Assembly: GCA_021810625.1 (NCBI GenBank)
Contig: JAJZIJ010000024.1
Span: forward strand, 1-39,372
Reading direction: 5' to 3'
Length of the DNA stretch: 39,372 bases
Source: Acidobacteriota bacterium
Lineage (GTDB): Bacteria > Acidobacteriota > Terriglobia > Terriglobales > Acidobacteriaceae
Numbering within the stretch: position 1 is the stretch's first letter; every line of letters starts with the position of its first letter. The notes beneath the pieces are model-generated. The model was not told the origin of the DNA. It searched no databases and was given only the letters and a program-made list of their open reading frames with translations. A program made the position numbers and the translations under genes. Shown here piece by piece: positions 23,261-32,156 of this stretch.

Positions 23261-24360
23261 AATATCTCGATGAATATCGCGACAGCAACCTTGTGCGCGC
23301 GCTGCTGGCGCGTATCGAACGCACCGTGACACGCCCCTGGGTGCTGATGGAAATCTGTGGCGGGCAGACGCACACCATCATGCGCTACGGGTTGCACGAG
23401 CTTTTGCCGAAACAGGTCGAGATGGTGCATGGCCCAGGCTGTCCGGTATGCGTTACTCCGGCGGGCATCTTGGATCGCGCGGTCGAGCTGGCCTTGCGTC
23501 CAGAGGTTACGCTGGTGACGTATGGGGATATGCTGCGCGTTCCCGGTTCCCAGATGGATCTGTTTTCGGCCAAGGCGCGGGGCGCGGATGTGCGCATGGT
23601 GTATTCGCCGCTGGACGCATTGCGCATTGCGCGCGCGCATCCCGAACGACATGTAATTTTTCTGGCCGTTGGATTTGAAACAACGGCTCCGGCGAATGCG
23701 ATGGCTGTCTATCAGGCCGAGCGGGAAGGTCTCCAGAATTTTTCACTGCTGGCCTCGCATGTGCTGGTGCCGCCTGCCATTCGCGCCCTGCTTGCGTCGT
23801 CGGCCTGTCGCGTGCAGGGATTTGTCGCGCCGGGCCATGTCTGTACCGTTGCTGGCTGCAAAGAGTATGAGGAGATGGCGTGCGCGTATCGCGTTCCCAT
23901 CGTGGTGGGGGGCTTTGAGCCAGTCGATCTGGTGCAGGCCATTTTGGTTCTGGTCACGATGCTGGAAGAAGGCCGCGCAGCGTTCGCCAATGCATACACG
24001 CGGTCGGTGAGCTACCGGGGCAATGTATACGCGCAAAACATTGTTTCCGAGGTTTTTGAGGTGGCAGACCAGACCTGGCGCGGGATGGGCGAGATCGCGC
24101 AGAGCGGCCTGCGCATCCGGGAAAAATATGCACAGTACGATGCCAGTCGGTTGTTTGATGCAAAATTGGTAGAACCTACGGTGCCTGCGGTCTGCATCAA
24201 CGCAGAGATTATGCAGGGACTGCGCAAGCCGACCGATTGCATGGCGTTTGGCACGACATGCACGCCAGAAAATCCCATCGGCGCGTCGATGGTCTCGGCT
24301 GAAGGAGCCTGCTCGGCCTATCACCGCTATCGTCGGCAAAATGTGGAGACCATGCCATGA
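23257..24360 (+). CDS. hypD: hydrogenase maturation protein HypD
   Basis: HypD is the [4Fe-4S] scaffold on which cyanide and CO are attached to iron. The 367-residue protein shows the family's EICGGQTHTIMRYG, HGPGCPVCVTP, VGFETTAPANA and APGHVCTVAG segments and the C-terminal cysteines of the iron-sulfur cluster (in ACSAYHRY and preceding segments). It starts at ATG 23257, overlapping hypC, and its TGA overlaps the hypE ATG in the same way. Confidence 0.95.
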   Translation: MKYLDEYRDSNLVRALLARIERTVTRPWVLMEICGGQTHTIMRYGLHELLPKQVEMVHGPGCPVCVTPAGILDRAVELALRPEVTLVTYGDMLRVPGSQMDLFSAKARGADVRMVYSPLDALRIARAHPERHVIFLAVGFETTAPANAMAVYQAEREGLQNFSLLASHVLVPPAIRALLASSACRVQGFVAPGHVCTVAGCKEYEEMACAYRVPIVVGGFEPVDLVQAILVLVTMLEEGRAAFANAYTRSVSYRGNVYAQNIVSEVFEVADQTWRGMGEIAQSGLRIREKYAQYDASRLFDAKLVEPTVPAVCINAEIMQGLRKPTDCMAFGTTCTPENPIGASMVSAEGACSAYHRYRRQNVETMP

Positions 24361-25397
24361 GCGCCATCCTTTGTCCGCTTTCCCACGTCGAAACAGAGAC
24401 TGTCCTGATGGGACACGGCAGCGGGGGCAAGCTTTCTGCGGAGTTGTTTCGCGCCGTGTTTCAGCCGGCATTTGGCAATCCCATTCTGAATCAACTGGGA
24501 GATCAGGCGCTGCTGGAGATCGGAGGCACGCGGCTGGCGTTCACCACCGACTCTTATGTAGTCAAGCCGCTATTTTTTCGCGGCGGCAATATCGGGTCGC
24601 TGGCCGTGCATGGAACCATCAACGATCTGGCCGTCGGTGGCGCGATCCCGCTGTTTCTGAGCGCCGCGTTCATCCTGGAGGAAGGCCTACCGCTTGCAGT
24701 CCTACAACGGATCGTGGACACCATGCAGCACTGCGCTGCGCAGGCGGGCGTGCAGATTGTTACGGGCGATACCAAGGTTGTCGAAAAGGGAAGCTGCGAT
24801 GGCGTGTTCATCAACACGGCGGGCATCGGCCTTGTTCCCAAAGGAGTGCAGCTTGCGCCTGACCAAGCCAGGCCAGGCGATGTCGCGGTGCTAAGCGGAT
24901 CTATTGGAGAGCATGGCATCGCGATTATGGCCGAGCGCGAAGGCATGTCTTTTGAAACGGAAATTGCCAGCGACACGGCGGCGCTGCATAGCTTGTCGGC
25001 GCAGATGCTGGCCAGTGGCGCGGCGATTCGCTGTATGCGCGACCCTACACGCGGAGGCGTGGCGAGCACCTGCAATGAAATCGCACAGGCGTCGAAGGTG
25101 GGTATCTGTATCGAAGAAGCCTCCATCCCCGTGCGGCCAGAGGTGAAAGGAGCCTGTGAGTTGCTGGGTCTGGATCCACTCTACATCGCCAACGAAGGCA
25201 GGCTAATTGCGATCGTCGCTGCCGAGGATGCGGATCAACTCGTGACATCCATGCACGCAAATTCGCTGGGCGTGGGCGCGCGCGTGATTGGCAGAGTTAC
25301 CGCAGAAAATCCAGGGCTGGTTACATTGCGCACGCCGCTGGGAACGCTTCGCATTGTGGATTTGCTCGCCAATGATCCGCTGCCGAGGATTTGTTGA
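24357..25397 (+). CDS. hypE: hydrogenase maturation protein HypE (carbamoyl dehydratase)
   Basis: HypE accepts a carbamoyl group from HypF on its C-terminal cysteine and dehydrates it with ATP to a thiocyanate that becomes cyanide. The 346 residues have the AIRS/PurM fold with MGHGSGGKLSAEL, the ATP-binding TTDSYVVKPLFF, GTINDLAVGGAIP and the DPTRGGVAST loop. The protein ends in PRIC, so the essential terminal Cys is present. The gene is coupled to hypD by an ATGA overlap, and hypA starts one base after its stop codon. Confidence 0.95.
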   Translation: MSAILCPLSHVETETVLMGHGSGGKLSAELFRAVFQPAFGNPILNQLGDQALLEIGGTRLAFTTDSYVVKPLFFRGGNIGSLAVHGTINDLAVGGAIPLFLSAAFILEEGLPLAVLQRIVDTMQHCAAQAGVQIVTGDTKVVEKGSCDGVFINTAGIGLVPKGVQLAPDQARPGDVAVLSGSIGEHGIAIMAEREGMSFETEIASDTAALHSLSAQMLASGAAIRCMRDPTRGGVASTCNEIAQASKVGICIEEASIPVRPEVKGACELLGLDPLYIANEGRLIAIVAAEDADQLVTSMHANSLGVGARVIGRVTAENPGLVTLRTPLGTLRIVDLLANDPLPRIC

Positions 25398-25398
25398 G

Positions 25399-25743
25399 AT
25401 GCACGAAGTGGGCATTGCCAGCGAGATTTTGCGCGTCGGCCAGATTGAGGCGGCCCGTCGGCCCGGAGCGCGTCTGATTGCTGTCAGTGTGCGAATTGGC
25501 GTGCTGGCGGGCGTGGACAGCGACGCGCTGCGCTTTGCGTGGGAGGTGTTGTCGCAGCCCACAGAAGGCGTAGCGCCAAGGTTGGACATCGAAGTTGTGC
25601 CGAGGCGCAATCGTTGCGAGGTTTGCAGCATGGAATTTTTCTCAGACATGCTTGGCGAAGATTGTCCAGCCTGTTCCAGTCGAAACAGTCGCTTGCTCGG
25701 CGGAGACGAACTGCAACTGGCAAGCGTGGAGGTGGAAGAATGA
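25399..25743 (+). CDS. hypA: nickel metallochaperone HypA
   Basis: HypA delivers nickel together with HypB. The product is 114 residues, begins MHEVGIA with the nickel-binding His2 and has the zinc-site pairs CEVC (Cys73, 76) and CPAC (Cys89, 92). Only the ATG at 25399 gives the needed Met-His start; the open frame from 25288 lies within hypE. The stop overlaps the hypB start as ATGA. Confidence 0.94.
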   Translation: MHEVGIASEILRVGQIEAARRPGARLIAVSVRIGVLAGVDSDALRFAWEVLSQPTEGVAPRLDIEVVPRRNRCEVCSMEFFSDMLGEDCPACSSRNSRLLGGDELQLASVEVEE

Positions 25744-26423
25744 CGACCGTTGTTCCTGTTGAGAAAAAAGTTCTGCATGAGAATCAGCGCATTGCAGGAG
25801 AGTTGCGGAAGCGCTTCGAGGAGCAGCATGTGCTCTGCCTGAATCTTATTAGCGCGCCTGGATCGGGCAAGACCACGCTGCTGGAAAAAACATTGAACTG
25901 CTTCCAGAAAAACGAAAAAGTTGCGCTGCTGACTGGCGACCTGCAAACCGAAAACGATGCGCGCAGACTGGCGGTTTACGGGTTTCCCGTGCAGCAGATT
26001 GTGACCGGAAGTGTCTGCCATCTGGATGGAAAGATGATCGAGCGCGCGCTGGAAAAATGGGAGCTTGCCGCGCTGGATCTCCTGCTGATTGAGAATGTCG
26101 GCAACCTTGTTTGTCCGTCGAGTTACGACCTGGGCGAGGCGGCCAAGATTGTTCTGCTTAGCGTTACAGAAGGCGAAGATAAGCCGCTGAAGTATCCATC
26201 CATCTTCGTAAAATCCGACGTTATGGTGATTACAAAGATCGACCTGCTTCCCTACGTTTCGCTCAATCTGGAGCGAATGAAAGCCAATGCCCGGCAGGTG
26301 CATCCGGGAATCGAGATCATTGAGCTTTCCTGCAAGACCGGAGATGGCCTGGATGTCTGGCTTGCGTGGTTGGAGCGTCGTCGGGATTCTGTTCGCGAAC
26401 GGCTGTTATGCGCGAGGTCGTAA
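25740..26423 (+). CDS. hypB: nickel-inserting GTPase HypB
   Basis: HypB is the GTPase that drives nickel insertion into the large subunit. The 227-residue product has the P-loop SAPGSGKTT (Lys44), GDLQTENDA, the metal-site Cys93-His94 in GSVCHLDG and Cys125 in NLVCPSSYDLGE, and VITKIDLLPY as the guanine-specificity loop. It lacks both the His-rich N-terminal stretch that stores nickel in many HypB proteins and the CxxCGC motif of E. coli HypB, so it probably depends on HypA and on uptake for nickel. It abuts hypF with no gap. Confidence 0.94.
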   Translation: MTTVVPVEKKVLHENQRIAGELRKRFEEQHVLCLNLISAPGSGKTTLLEKTLNCFQKNEKVALLTGDLQTENDARRLAVYGFPVQQIVTGSVCHLDGKMIERALEKWELAALDLLLIENVGNLVCPSSYDLGEAAKIVLLSVTEGEDKPLKYPSIFVKSDVMVITKIDLLPYVSLNLERMKANARQVHPGIEIIELSCKTGDGLDVWLAWLERRRDSVRERLLCARS

Positions 26424-28706
26424 ATGGAAGTGCGCGAACGCATTGACGTTAGCGGAGTGGTACAGGGTGTGGGATTCCGTCCGCATGTGTACCGACTGGC
26501 TCATCAACATGCGCTGACGGGATGGATTCAAAACACCGTTCGTGGCGTCACCATCGAGGTGCAGGGCGCGCAGGAAAACGTTGGAGAATTTCTGCGCAAT
26601 CTGGAATACAACCATCCGCCACTGGCGCAGATTACCGAAATCGCCACAGAGAAAATTTTCTGCGCGCAGGAAGAAAAATTTCTGATTATGGATAGCGATG
26701 CCGGCCAGCACGCGCATACGCTCATCGCGCCGGATATTGCGGCCTGCACAGATTGTCTGCGGGAACTGCTGGATGCTGAAGATCGTCGGTATGGGTATCC
26801 ATTCATCAACTGCACCAACTGCGGCCCACGATTCACAATCCTTCGCGCCATTCCCTATGACCGCGCAAATACGTCGATGGCATCCTTCCGCATGTGTGCA
26901 GCGTGCCAGGCGGAGTATGACGATCCGTGGAGTCGCCGCTTCCACGCGCAGCCCAATGCCTGCTGGGAGTGCGGCCCGCAACTTGCCTTGCTGGATGGAT
27001 CAGGCACAAACGTTGCAGGCGATCCCATGCGCGAAACGATTCTTCGGCTGCAACAGGGAGCGATTGTTGCAGTCAAAGGTCTGGGCGGATTTCACCTTGC
27101 CGTGGATGCAACGCAGCCAGATGCCGTACTGCGGCTACGCCAAAGGAAACGGCGGTTGGAGAAGCCACTGGCCGTCATGGTTGCGGATGCAGCGGCAGCG
27201 GAGATGTTGTGCGAAGTCGCAGCGTCGGAGCGAACATTGCTGGAGTCACCGCAACGTCCCATCGTGCTACTGCGGCGACGGCAGGGTGCGGTACTTGCGC
27301 CGGAGATTGCTCCGGGCAACGCAGAACTGGGCGTTTTTCTTCCTTACACGCCCGTCCAGCATCTCCTCTTCCAGTATGGAAATTTTGTCGCGCTGGTTAT
27401 GACCAGCGCCAATTTAAGCGAAGAGCCAATCTGCATCGACAATGCTGAAGCGGTGCAAAGGCTGCAAGGCATCGCAGATTTTTTTCTGATCCACGACCGG
27501 GAGATTCTGCTGCGTTGCGATGATTCCCTGGTTCGGCACGTTCATGGGCGCGCGTCGATGCTTCGTCGCGCGCGCGGCTTTGTTCCTGTTCCCATTGCTC
27601 TGGATCGTGAAATGCCAACGGTTCTTGCAGTGGGAGCGGAGTTGAAAAACACCATCTGTCTTACGCGGAATCAAGAGGCATTTTTGAGTCAGCACATCGG
27701 CGACCTGGAAAATCTGGCGGCTTACAGGTTTTTTCAGGAGTCGATGGCGCATTTGCAACAAGTGTTGGAGATACAGCCAGCGGCCATCGCTCACGATCTG
27801 CATCCAGATTATTTTTCGACGCGCTGGGCCTTGCAGCAAGCGGAGTTGCCGCGCTTCGGCGTGCAGCACCATCATGCGCATGTGGCCAGTTGCATGGCAG
27901 AGAATCGTCTGGCTGGCCCGGTGATGGGGATCGTGCTGGATGGAACGGGCTACGGCACAGATGGAAAAATCTGGGGCGGAGAAATTCTGGTGGCGGAGTA
28001 TGAAGATTTTCATCGCGCCGCCCACTTTGCGTATGCGCCCATGCCTGGAGGCGCACAGGCCATTCTGAATCCGTGGCGGATGGTTGTCGGATATCTGTCG
28101 CAACTCCCCGCATCGGAGTATGCCGCCGGACTGGAGAGGCTGAAACAGATTCCACGCAATCAGCTTACGGTGATTCACCGGATGATTGAGCGCGATCTGC
28201 ATACGCCGCAGACATCAAGTTGCGGGCGTTTGTTTGATGCCGTGGCGGCCTTGATCGGATTACGGAGTACCGTGGCGTATGAGGCGCAGGCTGCCGTGGA
28301 GTTGGAGGCAGCTTGCGAGCGCAGCGCGGATACGGGAGCGTATCCGCTGGAGATTCGACAGGGGACTGAACTGGAAATTTCTCCTGCGCCAATGTTTGCA
28401 GCGATTCTTGAAGACCTCCGTGATGGGCACTCCCAGGCCACGATCAGCCGCAGATTTCACAATGGCCTGATTCGCGTGCTGACCGACATTACAGAAAGAA
28501 TTTCGAGCGCGGCGGAGAGGTTGCCCATCTGCCTGACGGGCGGATGCTTCCAGAATGTCTACCTGGCAAGCCATCTGGAAGATGCGCTCACGCAGCAGGG
28601 ATTTCAGGTCTTTGTGCATACGCAGGTTCCTGCGGGCGATGGGGGAATCAGCCTGGGGCAGGCAATGGTTGCTGGGCACAGAATGCAAAAACGAATTGTG
28701 TCGTAA
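26424..28706 (+). CDS. hypF: carbamoyltransferase HypF
   Basis: HypF turns carbamoyl phosphate into a carbamoyl group on HypE. The 760-residue protein shows all its domains: an acylphosphatase domain (1-90, GVGFRPHVYRL with Arg19 and Asn37), two zinc fingers (Cys108, 111, 130, 133 and Cys158, 161, 180, 183), a YrdC-like domain (GLGGFHLAVDA, RKRRLEKPLAVM), and a C-terminal Kae1-like carbamoyltransferase with VQHHHAHVASCMAE, VLDGTGYGTDGKIWGGE and CLTGGCFQNVYL. It begins directly after the hypB stop codon. Confidence 0.96.
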   Translation: MEVRERIDVSGVVQGVGFRPHVYRLAHQHALTGWIQNTVRGVTIEVQGAQENVGEFLRNLEYNHPPLAQITEIATEKIFCAQEEKFLIMDSDAGQHAHTLIAPDIAACTDCLRELLDAEDRRYGYPFINCTNCGPRFTILRAIPYDRANTSMASFRMCAACQAEYDDPWSRRFHAQPNACWECGPQLALLDGSGTNVAGDPMRETILRLQQGAIVAVKGLGGFHLAVDATQPDAVLRLRQRKRRLEKPLAVMVADAAAAEMLCEVAASERTLLESPQRPIVLLRRRQGAVLAPEIAPGNAELGVFLPYTPVQHLLFQYGNFVALVMTSANLSEEPICIDNAEAVQRLQGIADFFLIHDREILLRCDDSLVRHVHGRASMLRRARGFVPVPIALDREMPTVLAVGAELKNTICLTRNQEAFLSQHIGDLENLAAYRFFQESMAHLQQVLEIQPAAIAHDLHPDYFSTRWALQQAELPRFGVQHHHAHVASCMAENRLAGPVMGIVLDGTGYGTDGKIWGGEILVAEYEDFHRAAHFAYAPMPGGAQAILNPWRMVVGYLSQLPASEYAAGLERLKQIPRNQLTVIHRMIERDLHTPQTSSCGRLFDAVAALIGLRSTVAYEAQAAVELEAACERSADTGAYPLEIRQGTELEISPAPMFAAILEDLRDGHSQATISRRFHNGLIRVLTDITERISSAAERLPICLTGGCFQNVYLASHLEDALTQQGFQVFVHTQVPAGDGGISLGQAMVAGHRMQKRIVS

Positions 28707-28744
28707 TCGGATCGCGATTCGCAGCGCGGGAGAGGTCGTTGACG

Positions 28745-29770
28745 ATGTTCTTGCAGTGGAATCGCAGTGTGCGTGTAGTGTACGCGCTGCTCATTCTGGC
28801 CAATCTGCTGGCATGGGGGTGGGCGTGGTGGGCGTTTTATCGCCATCCTGTACTGCTGGGAACCGCGCTGCTGGCATGGGTGTTTGGACTGCGTCACGCT
28901 TTGGATGCCGATCATCTGGCGGCCATTGACAACGTTGTGCGTAAGCTGATGCAGCAGGAAAAAGAGCCGTTGTATGTGGGACTATTTTTCTCGCTCGGAC
29001 ATTCCACCATCGTGATCCTGGCGACGGTGGGGGTTGCTCTGGCCACAATCTCCCTGCATCGACACTTGCAAACGCTTCAGTCCGTGGGCCAGGTTCTTGG
29101 AACGTCAGTGTCGGCGCTCTTCCTTTTGATTCTGGCGGCGGTGAATACCAGCATCCTGCTTGATGTCTGGCGCTGCATTCGGCAGCTTCGCCGCGATGGA
29201 ACAATAGAGGATGCCTCGCTCCAGAACGTACTCAACGGCAATGGCATAATGACGCGCCTCTTTCGTCCAATCCTGCGCGCGATCGACCATAGCTGGCAGA
29301 TGTATCCCATTGGATTTTTATTTGGCTTGGGCTTTGACACCGCATCCGAAGTTGGCTTGCTGGCGCTCTCCGCCGCGCAGGCCGCACATGGAATTTCATT
29401 GATGCAGGTGTTGGCGCTGCCCGCATTATTCACGGCAGGCATGATGCTGGTGGACACCACAGACAGCGTGCTGATGGTGGGAGCGTATGGCTGGGCTTTG
29501 ATGCACCCTTTCAGAAAACTTTGGTACAACCTGACGATCACGGCGGCCTCGGTGCTGATGGCGCTGTTCGTGGGTGGAGTAGAAATTGCTGGATTGATTG
29601 GCACCCATCTTGGCCTGCGCACGGGAGTCTGGAGTGTGGCCGCCAGGCTCAACGAAAATTTAACTACCTTTGGGATTTGTACCATAGGAATTTTTGGATT
29701 CTGCTGGTTTGTCTCCAGCATGATGTTCCGTCGCTACCAGGGTGTTCGCGAGATGTATCCGCTGGAGTAG
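28745..29770 (+). CDS. NiCoT-family nickel/cobalt permease
   Basis: The 341-residue inner-membrane protein has about eight hydrophobic helices and the NiCoT signature HALDADH (51-57) in helix II, followed by AAIDNVVRK, then GHSTIV in the next helix and LGFDTASEVGLL further on, all required for high-affinity Ni2+ (or Co2+) uptake. I chose ATG 28745, 38 bases after hypF, because the open frame from 28544 lies inside hypF. As the last gene of the hyp run, it probably feeds nickel to the hydrogenase; cobalt transport cannot be excluded from sequence alone. Confidence 0.93.
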   Translation: MFLQWNRSVRVVYALLILANLLAWGWAWWAFYRHPVLLGTALLAWVFGLRHALDADHLAAIDNVVRKLMQQEKEPLYVGLFFSLGHSTIVILATVGVALATISLHRHLQTLQSVGQVLGTSVSALFLLILAAVNTSILLDVWRCIRQLRRDGTIEDASLQNVLNGNGIMTRLFRPILRAIDHSWQMYPIGFLFGLGFDTASEVGLLALSAAQAAHGISLMQVLALPALFTAGMMLVDTTDSVLMVGAYGWALMHPFRKLWYNLTITAASVLMALFVGGVEIAGLIGTHLGLRTGVWSVAARLNENLTTFGICTIGIFGFCWFVSSMMFRRYQGVREMYPLE

Positions 29771-29808
29771 AACTTCCCGTCGATCCCTGCGCCGCAAGGA
29801 GATATTTT

Positions 29809-29919
29809 GTGTGGAACGGGCGTGCTTGGTCGGAGGAAAATTCGGGAGGGGTGTTCTTTATCACAGAGTTTTTTTCGGCTCGCTGTTACGGTCAAGGGTT
29901 CTCGCGGAAAGTTTTCTGA
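29809..29919 (+). CDS. possible 36-codon small ORF between the nickel permease and hppA
   Basis: AAGGAG stands 7 bases before a GTG that opens 36 codons (VWNGRAWSEENSGG at the start, then an aromatic stretch with two Phe and a Cys, ending RKVF). The ribosome binding site is good, but the composition is not typical and the start is GTG, so this could be chance. No family is recognised. Confidence 0.2.
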   Translation: MWNGRAWSEENSGGVFFITEFFSARCYGQGFSRKVF

Positions 29920-29973
29920 ACGCTCAGCTGCTTTGACGCGAAAAACAAAACGAACGTTGCCAGGAGAGGGAAT

Positions 29974-32103
29974 GTGACTGTCACCGACTGGGTATGGTTT
30001 TTTCTTGCCGTCAGCGTGGTATCGCTCATCGTTGCTGGATTGTTCGCAAGGCAGGTGCTTGCGGCAGGTACGGGAACGCCCGCCATGCAGCAGATCGCCG
30101 GAGCGATCAAGGAAGGCGCAGAGGCTTTTCTTCGTCGCCAGTACAAGACGATCTACAGTCTCAGCGCTGTTGCCGCGCTGTTGATCTTTGGGGTCTACTT
30201 TTACACCAAGGGATTTGACTTGGCCTGGCGCACGGTCGTCGCGTTCTTTGTGGGCGCGGTCTGCTCTGGACTGGCAGGACTTTCAGGCATGTTGGTTTCC
30301 ATTCGCGCCAATCTGCGCGCGGCTGCGGCTGGAGGCGTCAGCATGAATCGCGCCTTCCAGCTTGCTCTGCGTGGTGGGGCAGTCACGGGATTGTCTGTGG
30401 TTGCGCTGTCGTTGTTGGGCGTGGGGATTCTCTTTCTGGCGTTTGGGGGGATGCGCCATCCGCTGGATGTTCCGTATGAGATTGTCGGCTTTGCATTTGG
30501 CGCCAGCTTCGTTGCGCTGTTTGCGCAACTGGGCGGCGGCATCTACACCAAAGCCGCCGATGTGGGCGCGGACTTGGTCGGCAAGGTCGAGGCTGGCATT
30601 CCCGAAGATGATCCGCGCAATCCGGCAGTGATCGCCGATCTGGTGGGTGACAATGTGGGCGACTGCGCCGGTCGTGGCGCCGACCTTTTTGAATCCACCG
30701 CTGCGGAAAACATTGGAGCCATGATTCTTGCGGTTGCGCTCTTCGGCAAGTTTGGTATTCTCGGCATATTTTTCCCCTTCGTTGCCCGCGCTTTTGGACT
30801 CATTGGCTCGATTGTGGGCATCCTGACCGTTCGACTGAAAAACGAAGAAGAAGACCCTATGGCCGCTCTCAATCGCGGCTATCTGGTCGCCACCTTCTTC
30901 GCGTTGATTGGGTTCTACATTGCAGTCCGCTATCTATTGCACAACAATCTTTGGTTTTTTGCCGCCGGGGTCATCGGCATGATCAACTGCTTCCTGTTTG
31001 TCTGGATCACGCAGTATTACACCGAATATCGTTACCGTCCCGTGCTGTCTATTGCAAAGGCGGCGCTCACTGGCGCGGCCACAAACATCATCACAGGGCT
31101 GGCGGTTGGCATGGAGTCCACAGCCTTGCCGGCGCTGGCGATCTCCGCTTCGATCCTTAGCTCGTACTACTGCGGCCAGCACGCATTGCCAGGAGTGCGT
31201 GGAGCTGGAATCTTTGGCACAGCCATTGCCACGATGGGCATGTTGGCGACGGCGGCCTACATTCTGGCGATGGACACCTTTGGGCCAATCAGCGATAACG
31301 CAGGCGGCATTGTCGAAATGTCTGGCGCGCCGGAGGAGGTTCGCAGACGCACCGACCGACTGGATGCCATCGGCAACACCACCAAGGCGCTGACCAAGGG
31401 ATATGCCATTGGGTCGGCGGCGCTGGCCGCATTTCTGCTTTTTTCCGCCTACCTCGATACCATAACGGAGTTGATGCGGAAGAAGACCGGAAATATGTCT
31501 TTCGTCTTTCACACTGTCGATCTCAGCAAGCCGCCAGTTTTTGTCGCAGCGCTTATTGGCGCGGCGTTGGTGATTCTGTTTAGCGCGCTTGCGATTCAGG
31601 CCGTGGGCCGGGTGGCGCAAACCGTCATCCAGGAGGTTCGCCGCCAGTTTCGTGAGCGTCCGGGAATCATGGAGAACACCGATATGCCCGACTACCGCAC
31701 CTGCGTGGATATTGTTACGCAAGGCGCGCTCAAGGCGATGGTGGCTCCCGGATTGCTCGCTGTGGGCGTCCCCGTGTTGGTGGGCTTCAGCTTTCGATAC
31801 TTTGCCACGGCAGCCGATCCGACGCTGGCCGCCGAGGCCGTGGCTGGCCTGTTGATGGTGGGCACCATCTCCGGCGTACTTTTTGCGTTGTTCATGAACA
31901 ACGGCGGCGGAGCCTGGGACAACGCCAAGAAGTACATTGAGACCGGGCAGTACGGAGGCAAGGGATCCGACGCGCACAAGGCCTCCGTTGTCGGCGATAC
32001 TGTCGGCGATCCCTTCAAAGACACCGCAGGCCCGTCGATTCATGTGCTCATCAAGCTACTCTGTACGATCACCTTTGTAATGGCGCCATTGTTCCTGCGG
32101 TAG
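29974..32103 (+). CDS. hppA: membrane proton-translocating pyrophosphatase, K+-independent type
   Basis: The 709-residue integral membrane enzyme couples hydrolysis of pyrophosphate to ion pumping (usually H+) across the cytoplasmic membrane. It has about 16 helices, the pyrophosphate-site motif DVGADLVGKVE (from Asp196), DNVGDCAGRGADLFES, and the C-terminal GDTVGDPFKDTAGPS. GNTTKALTKGYAIGS has Lys471 where K+-dependent enzymes have Ala, so it is of the K+-independent class. It starts at GTG 29974 behind AGGAGAGGG, 203 bases after the nickel permease gene, and probably has its own promoter. Convergent with the next gene. Confidence 0.95.
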   Translation: MTVTDWVWFFLAVSVVSLIVAGLFARQVLAAGTGTPAMQQIAGAIKEGAEAFLRRQYKTIYSLSAVAALLIFGVYFYTKGFDLAWRTVVAFFVGAVCSGLAGLSGMLVSIRANLRAAAAGGVSMNRAFQLALRGGAVTGLSVVALSLLGVGILFLAFGGMRHPLDVPYEIVGFAFGASFVALFAQLGGGIYTKAADVGADLVGKVEAGIPEDDPRNPAVIADLVGDNVGDCAGRGADLFESTAAENIGAMILAVALFGKFGILGIFFPFVARAFGLIGSIVGILTVRLKNEEEDPMAALNRGYLVATFFALIGFYIAVRYLLHNNLWFFAAGVIGMINCFLFVWITQYYTEYRYRPVLSIAKAALTGAATNIITGLAVGMESTALPALAISASILSSYYCGQHALPGVRGAGIFGTAIATMGMLATAAYILAMDTFGPISDNAGGIVEMSGAPEEVRRRTDRLDAIGNTTKALTKGYAIGSAALAAFLLFSAYLDTITELMRKKTGNMSFVFHTVDLSKPPVFVAALIGAALVILFSALAIQAVGRVAQTVIQEVRRQFRERPGIMENTDMPDYRTCVDIVTQGALKAMVAPGLLAVGVPVLVGFSFRYFATAADPTLAAEAVAGLLMVGTISGVLFALFMNNGGGAWDNAKKYIETGQYGGKGSDAHKASVVGDTVGDPFKDTAGPSIHVLIKLLCTITFVMAPLFLR

Positions 32104-32156
32104 GAGGATTTCGCGGAGTTTTTTTCTCACGCGGCACACTTTCAGAAGGGTTGCCC

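Noticed and set aside
25203-26303. 366-codon minus-strand ORF across hypE, hypA and hypB
   Set aside because: It overlaps three firmly identified genes on the other strand and has no homology that I recognise.
30934-32043. 369-codon minus-strand ORF opposite hppA
   Set aside because: It is the shadow of a highly conserved gene and has no protein-like features.
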